From Planctomycetota bacterium (GTDB lineage Bacteria > Planctomycetota > Phycisphaerae > Sedimentisphaerales > SM23-30), in contig JAKQBU010000231.1 of assembly GCA_029573975.1 (NCBI GenBank), positions 1-15,715 of the forward strand: a DNA stretch of 15,715 nt, written 5' to 3'. Both the position numbers and the translations under genes were made by a program. The notes under the pieces were generated by a model, which had not been told where the DNA came from, made no database searches, and was given only the letters and a program-made list of their open reading frames with translations. Each line of letters starts with the position of its first letter. Position 1 is the stretch's first letter. Below, in pieces: positions 8,170 through 14,391 of the stretch.

Positions 8170-10137
8170 ATGAGCAAGAAAATACATACGATATATGTCG
8201 GTTGGATGCTGGTTGCGGTTTTGTTCGCAGTTTTTTGCGTCGGCGGGAAAACCGCCGATGGCAGGGAGTGGAATCTGGCTGGTGAGGCGGTGGAAGTGCC
8301 TGCCATTCCGCCGGCTGTAAATCCTGAGGAACCCGTTGGCAATACCCCGACGGCTGGTTTCGATGCAGCCCGCTATATTGATGTAGAGGAATTAAAGCCG
8401 GGCATGCGGGGGTATGGTCTGACGGTTTTTTACGGCACCGAGCCGGAGAAGTTCGAGGTGGAGGTGATTTCCATTTTGCGGCATAACGATCCCGGGCGGG
8501 ATGCTATTTTAATCCGCTGCCATGATCCGCGTTTTGATATCGCCCGCGGGGTGCAGGGGGTGAGCGGTTCGCCGGTGTTTTTCGAAGGGCGGCTGGCGGG
8601 GGCGATGGCGTTCGGCTGGCCGTACGGAGAGGAACCGCTGTACGGAGTTACTCCCATCCAGGAAATGCTGAATATCCGATCGGCGCGCCAGGATCGTAAC
8701 CCGACCGGGCAAGGCGGCGGCGGGAAGTTTGTCGCGTTCGATCGTAAAGTATATCAAAATCTGATGGCAAAGGAGTTGTTCACTCCCCAAGACCTGAACC
8801 GCATGGCGCAACAAGGGGGCCTGGCCAAATCCTTACCCGATGCCTCAGACACCGCGGTGACGGGACTTGTCGCGCTGCCTATGCCGGTGGTCCTGGGCGG
8901 ATTCAGCCGCCAGACGCTGGATGCACTGCAGGAACGGATTCCCGGACTGAATTTGCAGTTGGGCCTGCAATCCGTTGGCTCGGGCGGTTCCCAGAACCTG
9001 CAGGTGACGATGCAGCCCGGCTCAACGGTTACCATTCCCCTGATCACCGGCGATATGAACGCGGCAGTGCTGGGAACGGTAACAGAAGTTGTGGATGATA
9101 AGATTTATGGTTTTGGTCATGCCTGGAACGGAACGGGGGCATCGCAATGGCCCATGGCCAGCGGCTATATCCACACCTTTATCAGCCGTACCAGCATGTC
9201 CTTCAAGCTGGGGGATCCGACCGCCATTATCGGTGCTATTCAGGCGGACGAAGCAACCGGTATATTCGGGCGCCTTGGGGCAGAAGTTCAGATGATACCC
9301 GTTCAAACCACCGTACACTGGACGATGACAGGCCAACAGGAGCAGTTTTCCATGCAAATTGCCCAGGACAGCCGGATCGATGCCACTCTGGCCGCAATGG
9401 CAGCAATCAATACGGTTTTGCAAAAGGGCGATCTGCCGGAAGATCATACTATCACGTATCAACTGAAAATGGAATTTGACAACACCGATCCATTTGTTTT
9501 TGAGAATATTTCTTCGGACAATTATATATATGATCTGGAGAGTGATATAACCGGTCCGCTGAGTCTGCTGCTGAATAATCCCTGGAAAGAAGTCAAGCTG
9601 ACCCGCGTGGAAATGCACACAACTATCTATGATAAAAATACAGCGGCGGCCATTCGCTCCGTTCAGATACCGCAAGTGGTCTATCAGCCGGGCCAGACCG
9701 TCCCGGCCCGGGTGGTGATTGAACCGGTTCGCCAGGATTTGCGGGAGTATGAACTGCTCCTCAAACTGCCGGATGATTTGCCGGAAGGGAATTATCAGAT
9801 CAATATCGGTTCCCAGCAGGCCTACCAGCAGCAAATGCAGGCTGCTCAGCCGCAGCGATTCAGTGCCTTTACTCCCCAGGATGTACAACAAATCCTGCAG
9901 GAACGGCTTTCGATTCGGCGGGACAAACTCTATATCAGTATCATTATGCCGGATAGCGGCATCGCCATAGAGGAAACCAGCCTGCCCAGCCTGCCCGGCA
10001 GCAAGGCGGTCCTGCTGACGGACAAATCCCGATTGGCGCTGATGCGGCGTTTCCAGGCGTTTTCCTCCAATAGTATGAATACGGACTATATCATCAGCGG
10101 CAATGCCAATTTGCCGATCGAGGTCCGGAAAAAGTAA
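8170..10137 (+). CDS. Exported SpoIVB-type S55 peptidase-domain protein
   Basis: A 655-residue protein with an N-terminal signal peptide (hydrophobic residues 8-25) and a proline-rich linker, then a domain related to SpoIVB, the S55 serine peptidase that cuts SpoIVFA in Bacillus sporulation. The segment ELKPGMRGYGLTVFYGTEPE at 74-93 and GVQGVSGSPVFF at 127-138 carry the SGSP serine motif (Ser134 or Ser132), followed by LYGVTPIQEML. A second family block lies later: YGFGHAWNGTG with His317 at the GH motif, then SFKLGDP and TGIFGRLG at 363-370. The region after about 400 is beta-rich with no family I recognise. Sporulation is not implied; such proteins occur in non-sporulating bacteria and may act in the envelope. 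The gene appears monocistronic, with its own promoter and a terminator candidate. Confidence 0.8.
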   Translation: MSKKIHTIYVGWMLVAVLFAVFCVGGKTADGREWNLAGEAVEVPAIPPAVNPEEPVGNTPTAGFDAARYIDVEELKPGMRGYGLTVFYGTEPEKFEVEVISILRHNDPGRDAILIRCHDPRFDIARGVQGVSGSPVFFEGRLAGAMAFGWPYGEEPLYGVTPIQEMLNIRSARQDRNPTGQGGGGKFVAFDRKVYQNLMAKELFTPQDLNRMAQQGGLAKSLPDASDTAVTGLVALPMPVVLGGFSRQTLDALQERIPGLNLQLGLQSVGSGGSQNLQVTMQPGSTVTIPLITGDMNAAVLGTVTEVVDDKIYGFGHAWNGTGASQWPMASGYIHTFISRTSMSFKLGDPTAIIGAIQADEATGIFGRLGAEVQMIPVQTTVHWTMTGQQEQFSMQIAQDSRIDATLAAMAAINTVLQKGDLPEDHTITYQLKMEFDNTDPFVFENISSDNYIYDLESDITGPLSLLLNNPWKEVKLTRVEMHTTIYDKNTAAAIRSVQIPQVVYQPGQTVPARVVIEPVRQDLREYELLLKLPDDLPEGNYQINIGSQQAYQQQMQAAQPQRFSAFTPQDVQQILQERLSIRRDKLYISIIMPDSGIAIEETSLPSLPGSKAVLLTDKSRLALMRRFQAFSSNSMNTDYIISGNANLPIEVRKK

Positions 10138-10139
10138 AG

Positions 10140-10163
10140 AGGCCTTCCAGGGGAGGTTTTTTT
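10140..10163 (+). terminator. Rho-independent terminator after the S55 gene
   Basis: Three bases past the stop codon, CCTTC (10143-10147) pairs with GGAGG (10152-10156) around a CAGG loop, with one G-U pair. Seven T follow (10157-10163). The stem is short but well placed. Confidence 0.55.
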
Positions 10164-10193
10164 GTCATTCTCAAAAATGTATACAGTATTCAC

Positions 10194-10226
10194 TTGACAT
10201 TCGATATGTTTATTTGTACATATCGA
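10194..10226 (+). promoter_or_regulatory. Promoter candidate with overlapping 9-bp inverted repeat (operator)
   Basis: An exact TTGACA (10194-10199) is followed after 17 nt by TACATA (10217-10222), a weak -10 match. The perfect inverted repeat TCGATATGT (10201-10209) and ACATATCGA (10218-10226), arms 8 nt apart, fills the promoter spacer and covers the -10. That arrangement is expected of a repressor site. A further palindrome TGTATACA lies at 10178-10185. The regulated gene would be the aldehyde dehydrogenase, with a leader of about 210 nt that contains repeat copy B. Confidence 0.45.
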
Positions 10227-10328
10227 CAGATTCGTGCTGGACAAACAACCTCCCTGATAATGGAGGGCTATAATAAGAAGGATTGTAAGTGTTTTGACAC
10301 TACAGGTATCGAATATTTGTTTCCAACG

Positions 10329-10421
10329 TTGACGCCAGCGTCAAAAGCCCTTCGACCTCTGGTTGTTGGGGAGCCGGAGCTGTATTTGGCTGTCAATATC
10401 GACTTTTGGCGGTTCCGTCAA
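10329..10421 (+). repeat. 93-bp interspersed repeat, copy B
   Basis: Full-length copy from TTGACGCCAGCGTCAAAAG to CTTTTGGCGGTTCCGTCAA. It ends 16 nt before the aldehyde dehydrogenase ATG and just before its AAGGAG site, so it would form the 3' part of the leader RNA. The remaining spacer at 10227-10328 shows no gene or clear structure to me. Confidence 0.92.
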
Positions 10422-10437
10422 ATTTGAAGGAGTCATA

Positions 10438-11889
10438 ATGGATAGTGCGAACGGAAATTACATCAACGGACGGTGGGTATCCTCGTCCGACAACCAAACA
10501 TATGAACAGCGGAATCCCGCCGATTTAACCGAAATAACCGGCCGGTGGCCCAAATCCACGGTTCAGGATACGCAGCAAGCCATCCAGGCTGGGGAAAGAG
10601 CCTTCGGTCCCTGGTCTGCGCTCACGGTCTATCAGCGGCACGAGTATCTCCGGAAGGCCCTGGAGGTAATGGAAAAAAACAAAACCTGCATTGCCCAAAT
10701 GATTACCCGTGAAAATGGGAAAACGGTGAAAGAATCCCAGATGGAAATCGAATCCAGCCGCAAAGAAATGGAATTTCTGATGCACGAAGGTCTGCGGATG
10801 GCCGGCACCCTGATGCCATCCCGGGTGGAGGGGGTTCTGGCCTACAGCATCCGCGTTCCCTTAGGGGTAGTCGGTATCATTTCGCCCTGGAATTTTCCTT
10901 TCAATGTTCCCTGTCGCAAAGTTATCCCTGCCCTGATGATGGGCAATACCTGTATATTGAAGCCTGCTAACCTGACCCCCGGGTGCGGGGCGGAGTTTGT
11001 GAAATTATTCGAGCAGGCGGGACTGTCCGCCGGGGTGCTGAACCTGGTTACCGGTTCCGGCTCAATCATCGGAGGGGAACTGGTTGCCAATCCCGCCGTC
11101 AAGGCTGTCAGTTTCACCGGCTCTACGGAAGTAGGCCGCCAAATCAACCAAGGCGCCGCCGCCACCTTCACACGGACGCAACTGGAAATGGGCGGGAAAA
11201 ATCCGATGATTGTGCTGGCGGATGCCGATCTGGAAAAAGCGGTTGACGATGCGGTGCTGGCCGGCTTTGCCTGTGCCGGCCAGTGGTGCACATCCACCAG
11301 CCGGATCATTCTGGAAAAATCCATCGCCGATGATTTTTTGACCCTGCTGCTCGAACGAACCGCCCGCATCACCGTCGGCAAGGGGACCGAGGAAAAGACA
11401 CAGATGGGACCGGTCTGCGGGCAGGGCCAGATGGACAGCATTTTAGCCGCCATCGAGAGAGGAAAACACGAGGGTGCCACACTGATCGCCGGCGGCCGGC
11501 GCATCAGCACGGAGGGTTTGCAGCATGGCTGTTTTATCGAACCGACTCTTTTTTCCGATGTTACACCGGATATGTATCTGGCGCAGGAAGAAATTTTCGG
11601 GCCGGTATTGAGTATCCTGACGGTTTCCCATTGGGAAGAGGCGCTGGAGGTTGCCAACGGCGTGAAGTACGGCCTTTCTTCCTCTATTTACACCCGGGAC
11701 CTGGAAAAAGCCTTTCGGTTCCTTGAACAAACGGAGGCAGGCATAACGCATGTGAATATGCCGACCGCTCATAAGGAAGCCCAGCTTAGTTTCGGCGGGG
11801 TGAAGCTATCCGGTCACGGGATCCCGGAATCGGGAAAAACCGGCTTTGAGTTTTTCTCTGAACATAAGGTGATCTATATTAAATATTGA
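10438..11889 (+). CDS. NAD(P)-dependent aldehyde dehydrogenase (ALDH superfamily)
   Basis: Cytoplasmic enzyme oxidising an aldehyde to the carboxylic acid. ATG at 10438 is chosen because AAGGAG (10427-10432) lies five bases upstream; the longer in-frame reading back to 10363 would translate repeat copy B. The 483-residue length is normal for the family. Catalytic features are complete: SPWNFPFN with Asn152, KPAN with Lys175, the FTGSTEVG cofactor loop at 226-233, LEMGGKNP with general base Glu250, CAGQWCTSTSR with nucleophile Cys284, and EEIFGP for the cofactor ribose. The overall pattern resembles the group that includes alpha-ketoglutaric semialdehyde dehydrogenases and Bacillus YcbD, but the substrate cannot be read here, and no sugar-acid pathway gene is adjacent. 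The stop codon TGA is part of repeat copy C. The gene stands alone between copies B and C. Confidence 0.92.
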   Translation: MDSANGNYINGRWVSSSDNQTYEQRNPADLTEITGRWPKSTVQDTQQAIQAGERAFGPWSALTVYQRHEYLRKALEVMEKNKTCIAQMITRENGKTVKESQMEIESSRKEMEFLMHEGLRMAGTLMPSRVEGVLAYSIRVPLGVVGIISPWNFPFNVPCRKVIPALMMGNTCILKPANLTPGCGAEFVKLFEQAGLSAGVLNLVTGSGSIIGGELVANPAVKAVSFTGSTEVGRQINQGAAATFTRTQLEMGGKNPMIVLADADLEKAVDDAVLAGFACAGQWCTSTSRIILEKSIADDFLTLLLERTARITVGKGTEEKTQMGPVCGQGQMDSILAAIERGKHEGATLIAGGRRISTEGLQHGCFIEPTLFSDVTPDMYLAQEEIFGPVLSILTVSHWEEALEVANGVKYGLSSSIYTRDLEKAFRFLEQTEAGITHVNMPTAHKEAQLSFGGVKLSGHGIPESGKTGFEFFSEHKVIYIKY

Positions 11890-11978
11890 CGCCAGCGTCA
11901 AAACTCGTCGATTCCTTGTTATTGGAGTGCCAGAGTGAGTTTTTGGATGTCCATATCGACTTTTGGCGGTTCCGTCAA
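11886..11978 (+). repeat. 93-bp interspersed repeat, copy C (overlaps ALDH stop codon)
   Basis: Full-length copy whose first bases TTGA contain the aldehyde dehydrogenase stop (11887-11889). The outer inverted repeat extends further than in other copies: AATATTGACG at the left and CGTCAATATT at the right are exact complements. Inside, AAAACTC and GAGTTTT are also exact complements. It lies in the convergent gap between the dehydrogenase and the CPBP gene, where no other terminator is evident. Confidence 0.92.
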
Positions 11979-12028
11979 TATTGAGAAAGAAGATGTAACC
12001 CGTCCTCCCTTGCTGCCGGGCGTGGGTT

Positions 12029-12961
12029 TCATGCCTGGCCATAGTGTACTTTCCACAGCATCATGGCCAGAGGCAGGAGGTTGAAGAAGGCATGGGTAAA
12101 CATGCAGATCAGCAAATTGCCGCGGCGTTCATAGCTGTAGCCCAAGACCAGGGAAAGCACAAACAGGGCGGGCCACTGCTGCCACTGGGCATGAAAAACC
12201 GCAAACACCAGGGAAGTGACCAAAATACCCAGCCAACGGGCAGGTACGGAATCGGGCGGGGGATTTTCCGCGGCCGCAGAAATGGCCGATACGCCCTTTT
12301 CGCCGGCAAGTGTATCGTCCGGTATTCCAGCATAGTTCAGGGTAAATAGACGGATTAAAAAATTTTGCAGCAGGCCGCGGAATAAGAGTTCTTCAGCGAT
12401 GGGCGCTGCGACGGCGGGCAGAAAAAGCAGGATCAGAAGGCTGAACAACGGGGGATTTTTTTCCAGCATTTGCAGGATGTCGTGTCTTTGAATTATGTCG
12501 TAGCCGGCCAGCCGGCAAATCTGTACCGTGAGAAAAAGCGTACCGAGGGTCAACCCGCCTCCGACCAAAAAATAACCGAAGCCGGACCAGAGGGTTTGGC
12601 TGAATCCTTTTGCCGTAATACCCAATCCCGGCAGCCCTGTCTCAAATTTAGAAACGCCCAGCCAAAGAATGGCGGCCGATAGAATCGCATATCCTGACAA
12701 CGCAATCAGCCAGGCCAGATTTTTTTGGCGCCAGTCGGCCTCTGCTTCGGCAGCCGGGGCAACAATGGAAGCTGCCGCTATGGCCGCCAGATACAAAAAA
12801 ACTACAAATAATAAATCAAATACCTGAAGATGGTGTTTTTTGAGGGGCGCATCAAGCAGGCTGCGGCGGCCCCAGCCGGTTTGCCGCAGCCAGCGGATCA
12901 GAAAAATGGTACTGAAGATATACCAGCAAATTTCAACTATACTGACCGGTTCGTTTTCCAA
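12029..12961 (-). CDS. CPBP (CAAX/Rce1-type) intramembrane metalloprotease
   Basis: Multi-pass membrane protein of the CPBP/Abi family, glutamate/histidine-based proteases that cleave within or near the membrane (Rce1 relatives; in bacteria linked to bacteriocin immunity and maturation). Family motifs are in order near the C-terminus: PIAEELLFRG with the catalytic Glu pair at 190-191 and Arg195, FAVFH with His257, and FTHAFFN with His290 (numbered from the start used here). At least six hydrophobic segments are visible. The start is uncertain: I use TTG at 12961, one base after the proC stop; an in-frame TTG at 13015 would overlap proC by 53 bp, and neither has a strong ribosome site. Probably translated from the proC transcript. 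An insert of about 30 mostly small and polar residues sits between EELLFRG and FAVFH. Confidence 0.85.
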   Translation of the reverse strand: MENEPVSIVEICWYIFSTIFLIRWLRQTGWGRRSLLDAPLKKHHLQVFDLLFVVFLYLAAIAAASIVAPAAEAEADWRQKNLAWLIALSGYAILSAAILWLGVSKFETGLPGLGITAKGFSQTLWSGFGYFLVGGGLTLGTLFLTVQICRLAGYDIIQRHDILQMLEKNPPLFSLLILLFLPAVAAPIAEELLFRGLLQNFLIRLFTLNYAGIPDDTLAGEKGVSAISAAAENPPPDSVPARWLGILVTSLVFAVFHAQWQQWPALFVLSLVLGYSYERRGNLLICMFTHAFFNLLPLAMMLWKVHYGQA

Positions 12962-12962
12962 T

Positions 12963-13760
12963 TCAGCGTCCCAGTTCGATGCTTCGTTCTTTCGCCCGGA
13001 CAACGGTCCGCTCAATCACCTGCTGCACATCAGAGGACTCCAGAATTTCCCGGCCGGCCACCGTGGTTCCGCGGGGCGAGGAAACCATCTGAATCAAATC
13101 CTCGGGCGACATATTCCATTGCTGGAGCAAGCAGGCAGTGCCGCGGAAGGTTTGCAGGGTGAGCTTTCGCGCGACCTCTTTGTCTAATCCGGCTTTGACT
13201 CCCGCGGTGATAAAGCTCTGGATCAGGTATGCCGCAAAAGCCGGCCCCGATCCGCTCAATCCCGTTACCGCATCCAGGTCTTCCTCCTGTACCTGGAGCG
13301 CCAAACCGGCGCAGTTCAGAATCTTTTGGACCGTTTCCAGATCCTCAGCCGTTACTTCCGGCGCGGCGGCAAAACCGGCCGCCATCTGGCCTACGAGGCA
13401 GGCGGTATTGGGCATAACGCGTATCACCCGGCCGGGCAGATAGTTACGAATTTTTTCAATCCGGACACCTGCTAAAATCGAAAGGACGATCTGCTCCGGG
13501 CGAACGAGGTTTTTGAGATTTTCCACAGCCTGGGGGAAGTTTTGCGGTTTGAAGCCTAATACCACAAAATCTGATTTATCAAGAACTTGCGCATTATCAG
13601 CGGCAATTTGTACCCCGTATTCTTTTTTGACGTTATCCAGCTGAGCGGGGCTGATGTCAGAACAGATCATATTTTTGGCATCGGTTAACCGACCGCGGAG
13701 GATGGCCCCCATCAGGGCAGCGGACATTTTGCCGGAACCGATAAAGCCGATTCGGTACAT
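12963..13760 (-). CDS. proC: Pyrroline-5-carboxylate reductase ProC
   Basis: Catalyses the last step of proline synthesis, reducing 1-pyrroline-5-carboxylate to L-proline with NAD(P)H, in the cytoplasm. The product is 265 residues, the usual length. The Rossmann loop GFIGSGKM is at 5-12, the strands VVLGFKPQN (66-74) and VIRVMPNTA (112-120) follow the family pattern, and the C-terminal dimerisation domain has DAVTGLSGSGPAFAAYLI (163-180) and SSPRGTTVAG (227-236). The last motif is usually SPGGTT or SPNGTT, so Arg230 is a mild variant. ATG at 13760 has a strong AAGGAG (complement of 13769-13774) eight bases upstream. The stop TGA is separated by one base from the TTG used for the CPBP gene, so the two are likely co-transcribed and translationally coupled. 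No proA or proB is nearby. Confidence 0.95.
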   Translation of the reverse strand: MYRIGFIGSGKMSAALMGAILRGRLTDAKNMICSDISPAQLDNVKKEYGVQIAADNAQVLDKSDFVVLGFKPQNFPQAVENLKNLVRPEQIVLSILAGVRIEKIRNYLPGRVIRVMPNTACLVGQMAAGFAAAPEVTAEDLETVQKILNCAGLALQVQEEDLDAVTGLSGSGPAFAAYLIQSFITAGVKAGLDKEVARKLTLQTFRGTACLLQQWNMSPEDLIQMVSSPRGTTVAGREILESSDVQQVIERTVVRAKERSIELGR

Positions 13761-13814
13761 AGCGAAAACTCCTTAAAACCTTAATTTTAAAATCTTTATG
13801 ATTTCTTTTTGCCC

Positions 13815-13823
13815 ATTATACCA
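13815..13823 (-). promoter_or_regulatory. Extended -10 promoter for proC
   Basis: On the minus strand a perfect TATAAT (complement of 13815-13820) is preceded by TGG, an extended -10. No good -35 is seen (T-rich TTTTCT at the expected spacing), as is usual for extended -10 promoters. The leader would be about 48 nt. Confidence 0.6.
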
Positions 13824-14036
13824 AGATAAAGAGGATAAGAAAAAGGAATTCATGCGGCAAATGGAATAAGGGTAAATACCGGCTGGGCGGCCAAGAATAT
13901 TCAAAAAATAAAAATTTTTAAAACTTTCGGCAAAATTACGGCGTAAAATATGATAGAGAAAGAAAAATAAAAAAAGGAAAAAACCAGAAACACAGACAAC
14001 CAAACACACACACACAAGTTAATAATTTTCTTTCGA
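13824..14036 (+). other. Gene-free AT-rich spacer with low-complexity A-rich and CA tracts
   Basis: No convincing gene. From about 13896 the plus strand is very A-rich, with long purine runs at 13955-13984 and an (AC)6 microsatellite-like tract near 14004-14016. A minus-strand reading frame here is dominated by Phe/Leu/Cys/Val from these tracts and has no ribosome site. TATGAT at 13949-13954 could be a -10, but no -35 supports it. Confidence 0.6.
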
Positions 14037-14040
14037 ATTC

Positions 14041-14133
14041 CTCCTTATTAACTGGGATGGCAGCAATGGATAGCGAAATTCCAGTTGAAGACTCTTTTCT
14101 CCTAGCCCGTCATGCAATGTGACGGGCTTTTTT
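14041..14133 (+). ncRNA. Candidate small RNA ending in an intrinsic terminator
   Basis: AACTGGGAT (14050-14058) can pair with ATTCCAGTT (14078-14086) over nine positions with one G-U, enclosing a 19-nt loop. An unpaired pyrimidine-rich stretch (14087-14103) and a strong terminator hairpin follow. No plus-strand gene lies upstream for over 2 kb, so the terminator must serve a separate transcript. CCTCCTTA at 14040-14047, the sequence of the 16S rRNA 3' end, sits at the proposed 5' end. The true 5' end and promoter are not resolved, and no known RNA family was recognised. Confidence 0.45.
14104..14133 (+). terminator. Strong Rho-independent terminator (plus strand)
   Basis: AGCCCGTCA (14104-14112) and TGACGGGCT (14120-14128) form a perfect 9-bp stem around a 7-nt loop, followed directly by a run of T to 14133. 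The opposite strand has no T tract, so it acts on plus-strand transcripts only. Confidence 0.88.
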
Positions 14134-14250
14134 ATGCAGAAATTCCATGAGGCAGAAAAGCAGGCGTTTTGGATTCTGAGGCCTGGCGGGATACCCAAGA
14201 TTTTACGGTTTTAGTCAAAATCCCGGGGAAGCAGGGGGATTTTGTTTAAC

Positions 14251-14278
14251 TTGACGGGTGAGAATATTTTGGTATGAT
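14251..14278 (+). promoter_or_regulatory. Sigma70 promoter (extended -10) for the sigma54-type regulator
   Basis: TTGACG (14251-14256), 16 nt, TATGAT (14273-14278), each 5 of 6 to consensus, with TGG before the -10. The start would be near 14285, giving a leader of about 165 nt that carries repeat copy D. The stretch between the terminator at 14133 and this promoter shows nothing recognisable. Confidence 0.65.
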
Positions 14279-14299
14279 TGGCCGGCAGATTACACGTGA

Positions 14300-14391
14300 T
14301 AGACGCCAGCGTCAAAAGCTCTTCGACCTTTTTTATTAGGGAGCCAGAGCCGTTTTTGGATGACGAAATTGACTTTTGGCGGTTCCATCAT
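14300..14391 (+). repeat. Interspersed repeat, copy D (92 bp, degenerate ends)
   Basis: Same element and orientation as the others but one base shorter in the middle (around 14325-14340). Its termini are altered: TAGACG at the left and CATCAT at the right instead of TTGACG and CGTCAA. The internal GCCAGCGTCAAAAGCTCTTC and CTTTTGGCGGTTCC blocks are intact. It lies in the predicted leader of the downstream regulator. Confidence 0.88.

Noticed and set aside
9022..9891. A 289-codon minus-strand reading frame inside the S55 gene
   Set aside because: It is antisense to a gene with signal peptide, family motifs and matching promoter; the product is His/Ile/Arg-rich with no family features.
10194..10427. 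A 77-codon plus-strand reading frame across the promoter and repeat copy B
   Set aside because: It would start at the TTG of the -35 hexamer, has no ribosome site, and more than a third of it is the interspersed repeat.
8028..11978. The repeats as integron attC sites with a cassette array
   Set aside because: Size and direct placement next to single genes fit, but I find no RYYYAAC and GTTRRRY core pair in the elements, proC and the CPBP gene run the opposite way without a copy between them, and no integrase gene is in the window.
13773..14015. An 80-codon minus-strand reading frame in the AT-rich spacer
   Set aside because: Its composition comes from the CA and A-rich tracts, it has no ribosome site, and it overlaps the proC promoter and leader.
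14055..14120. A 21-codon reading frame (ATG at 14055, TGA inside the terminator) as a leader peptide
   Set aside because: There is no ribosome site, it contains no run of regulatory codons, and its stop lies in the terminator stem; the paired structure explains the region better.
8028..14391. The repeats as a CRISPR array
   Set aside because: The copies are 1.5 to 2.4 kb apart with genes between them, not separated by short spacers, and no cas gene is present.
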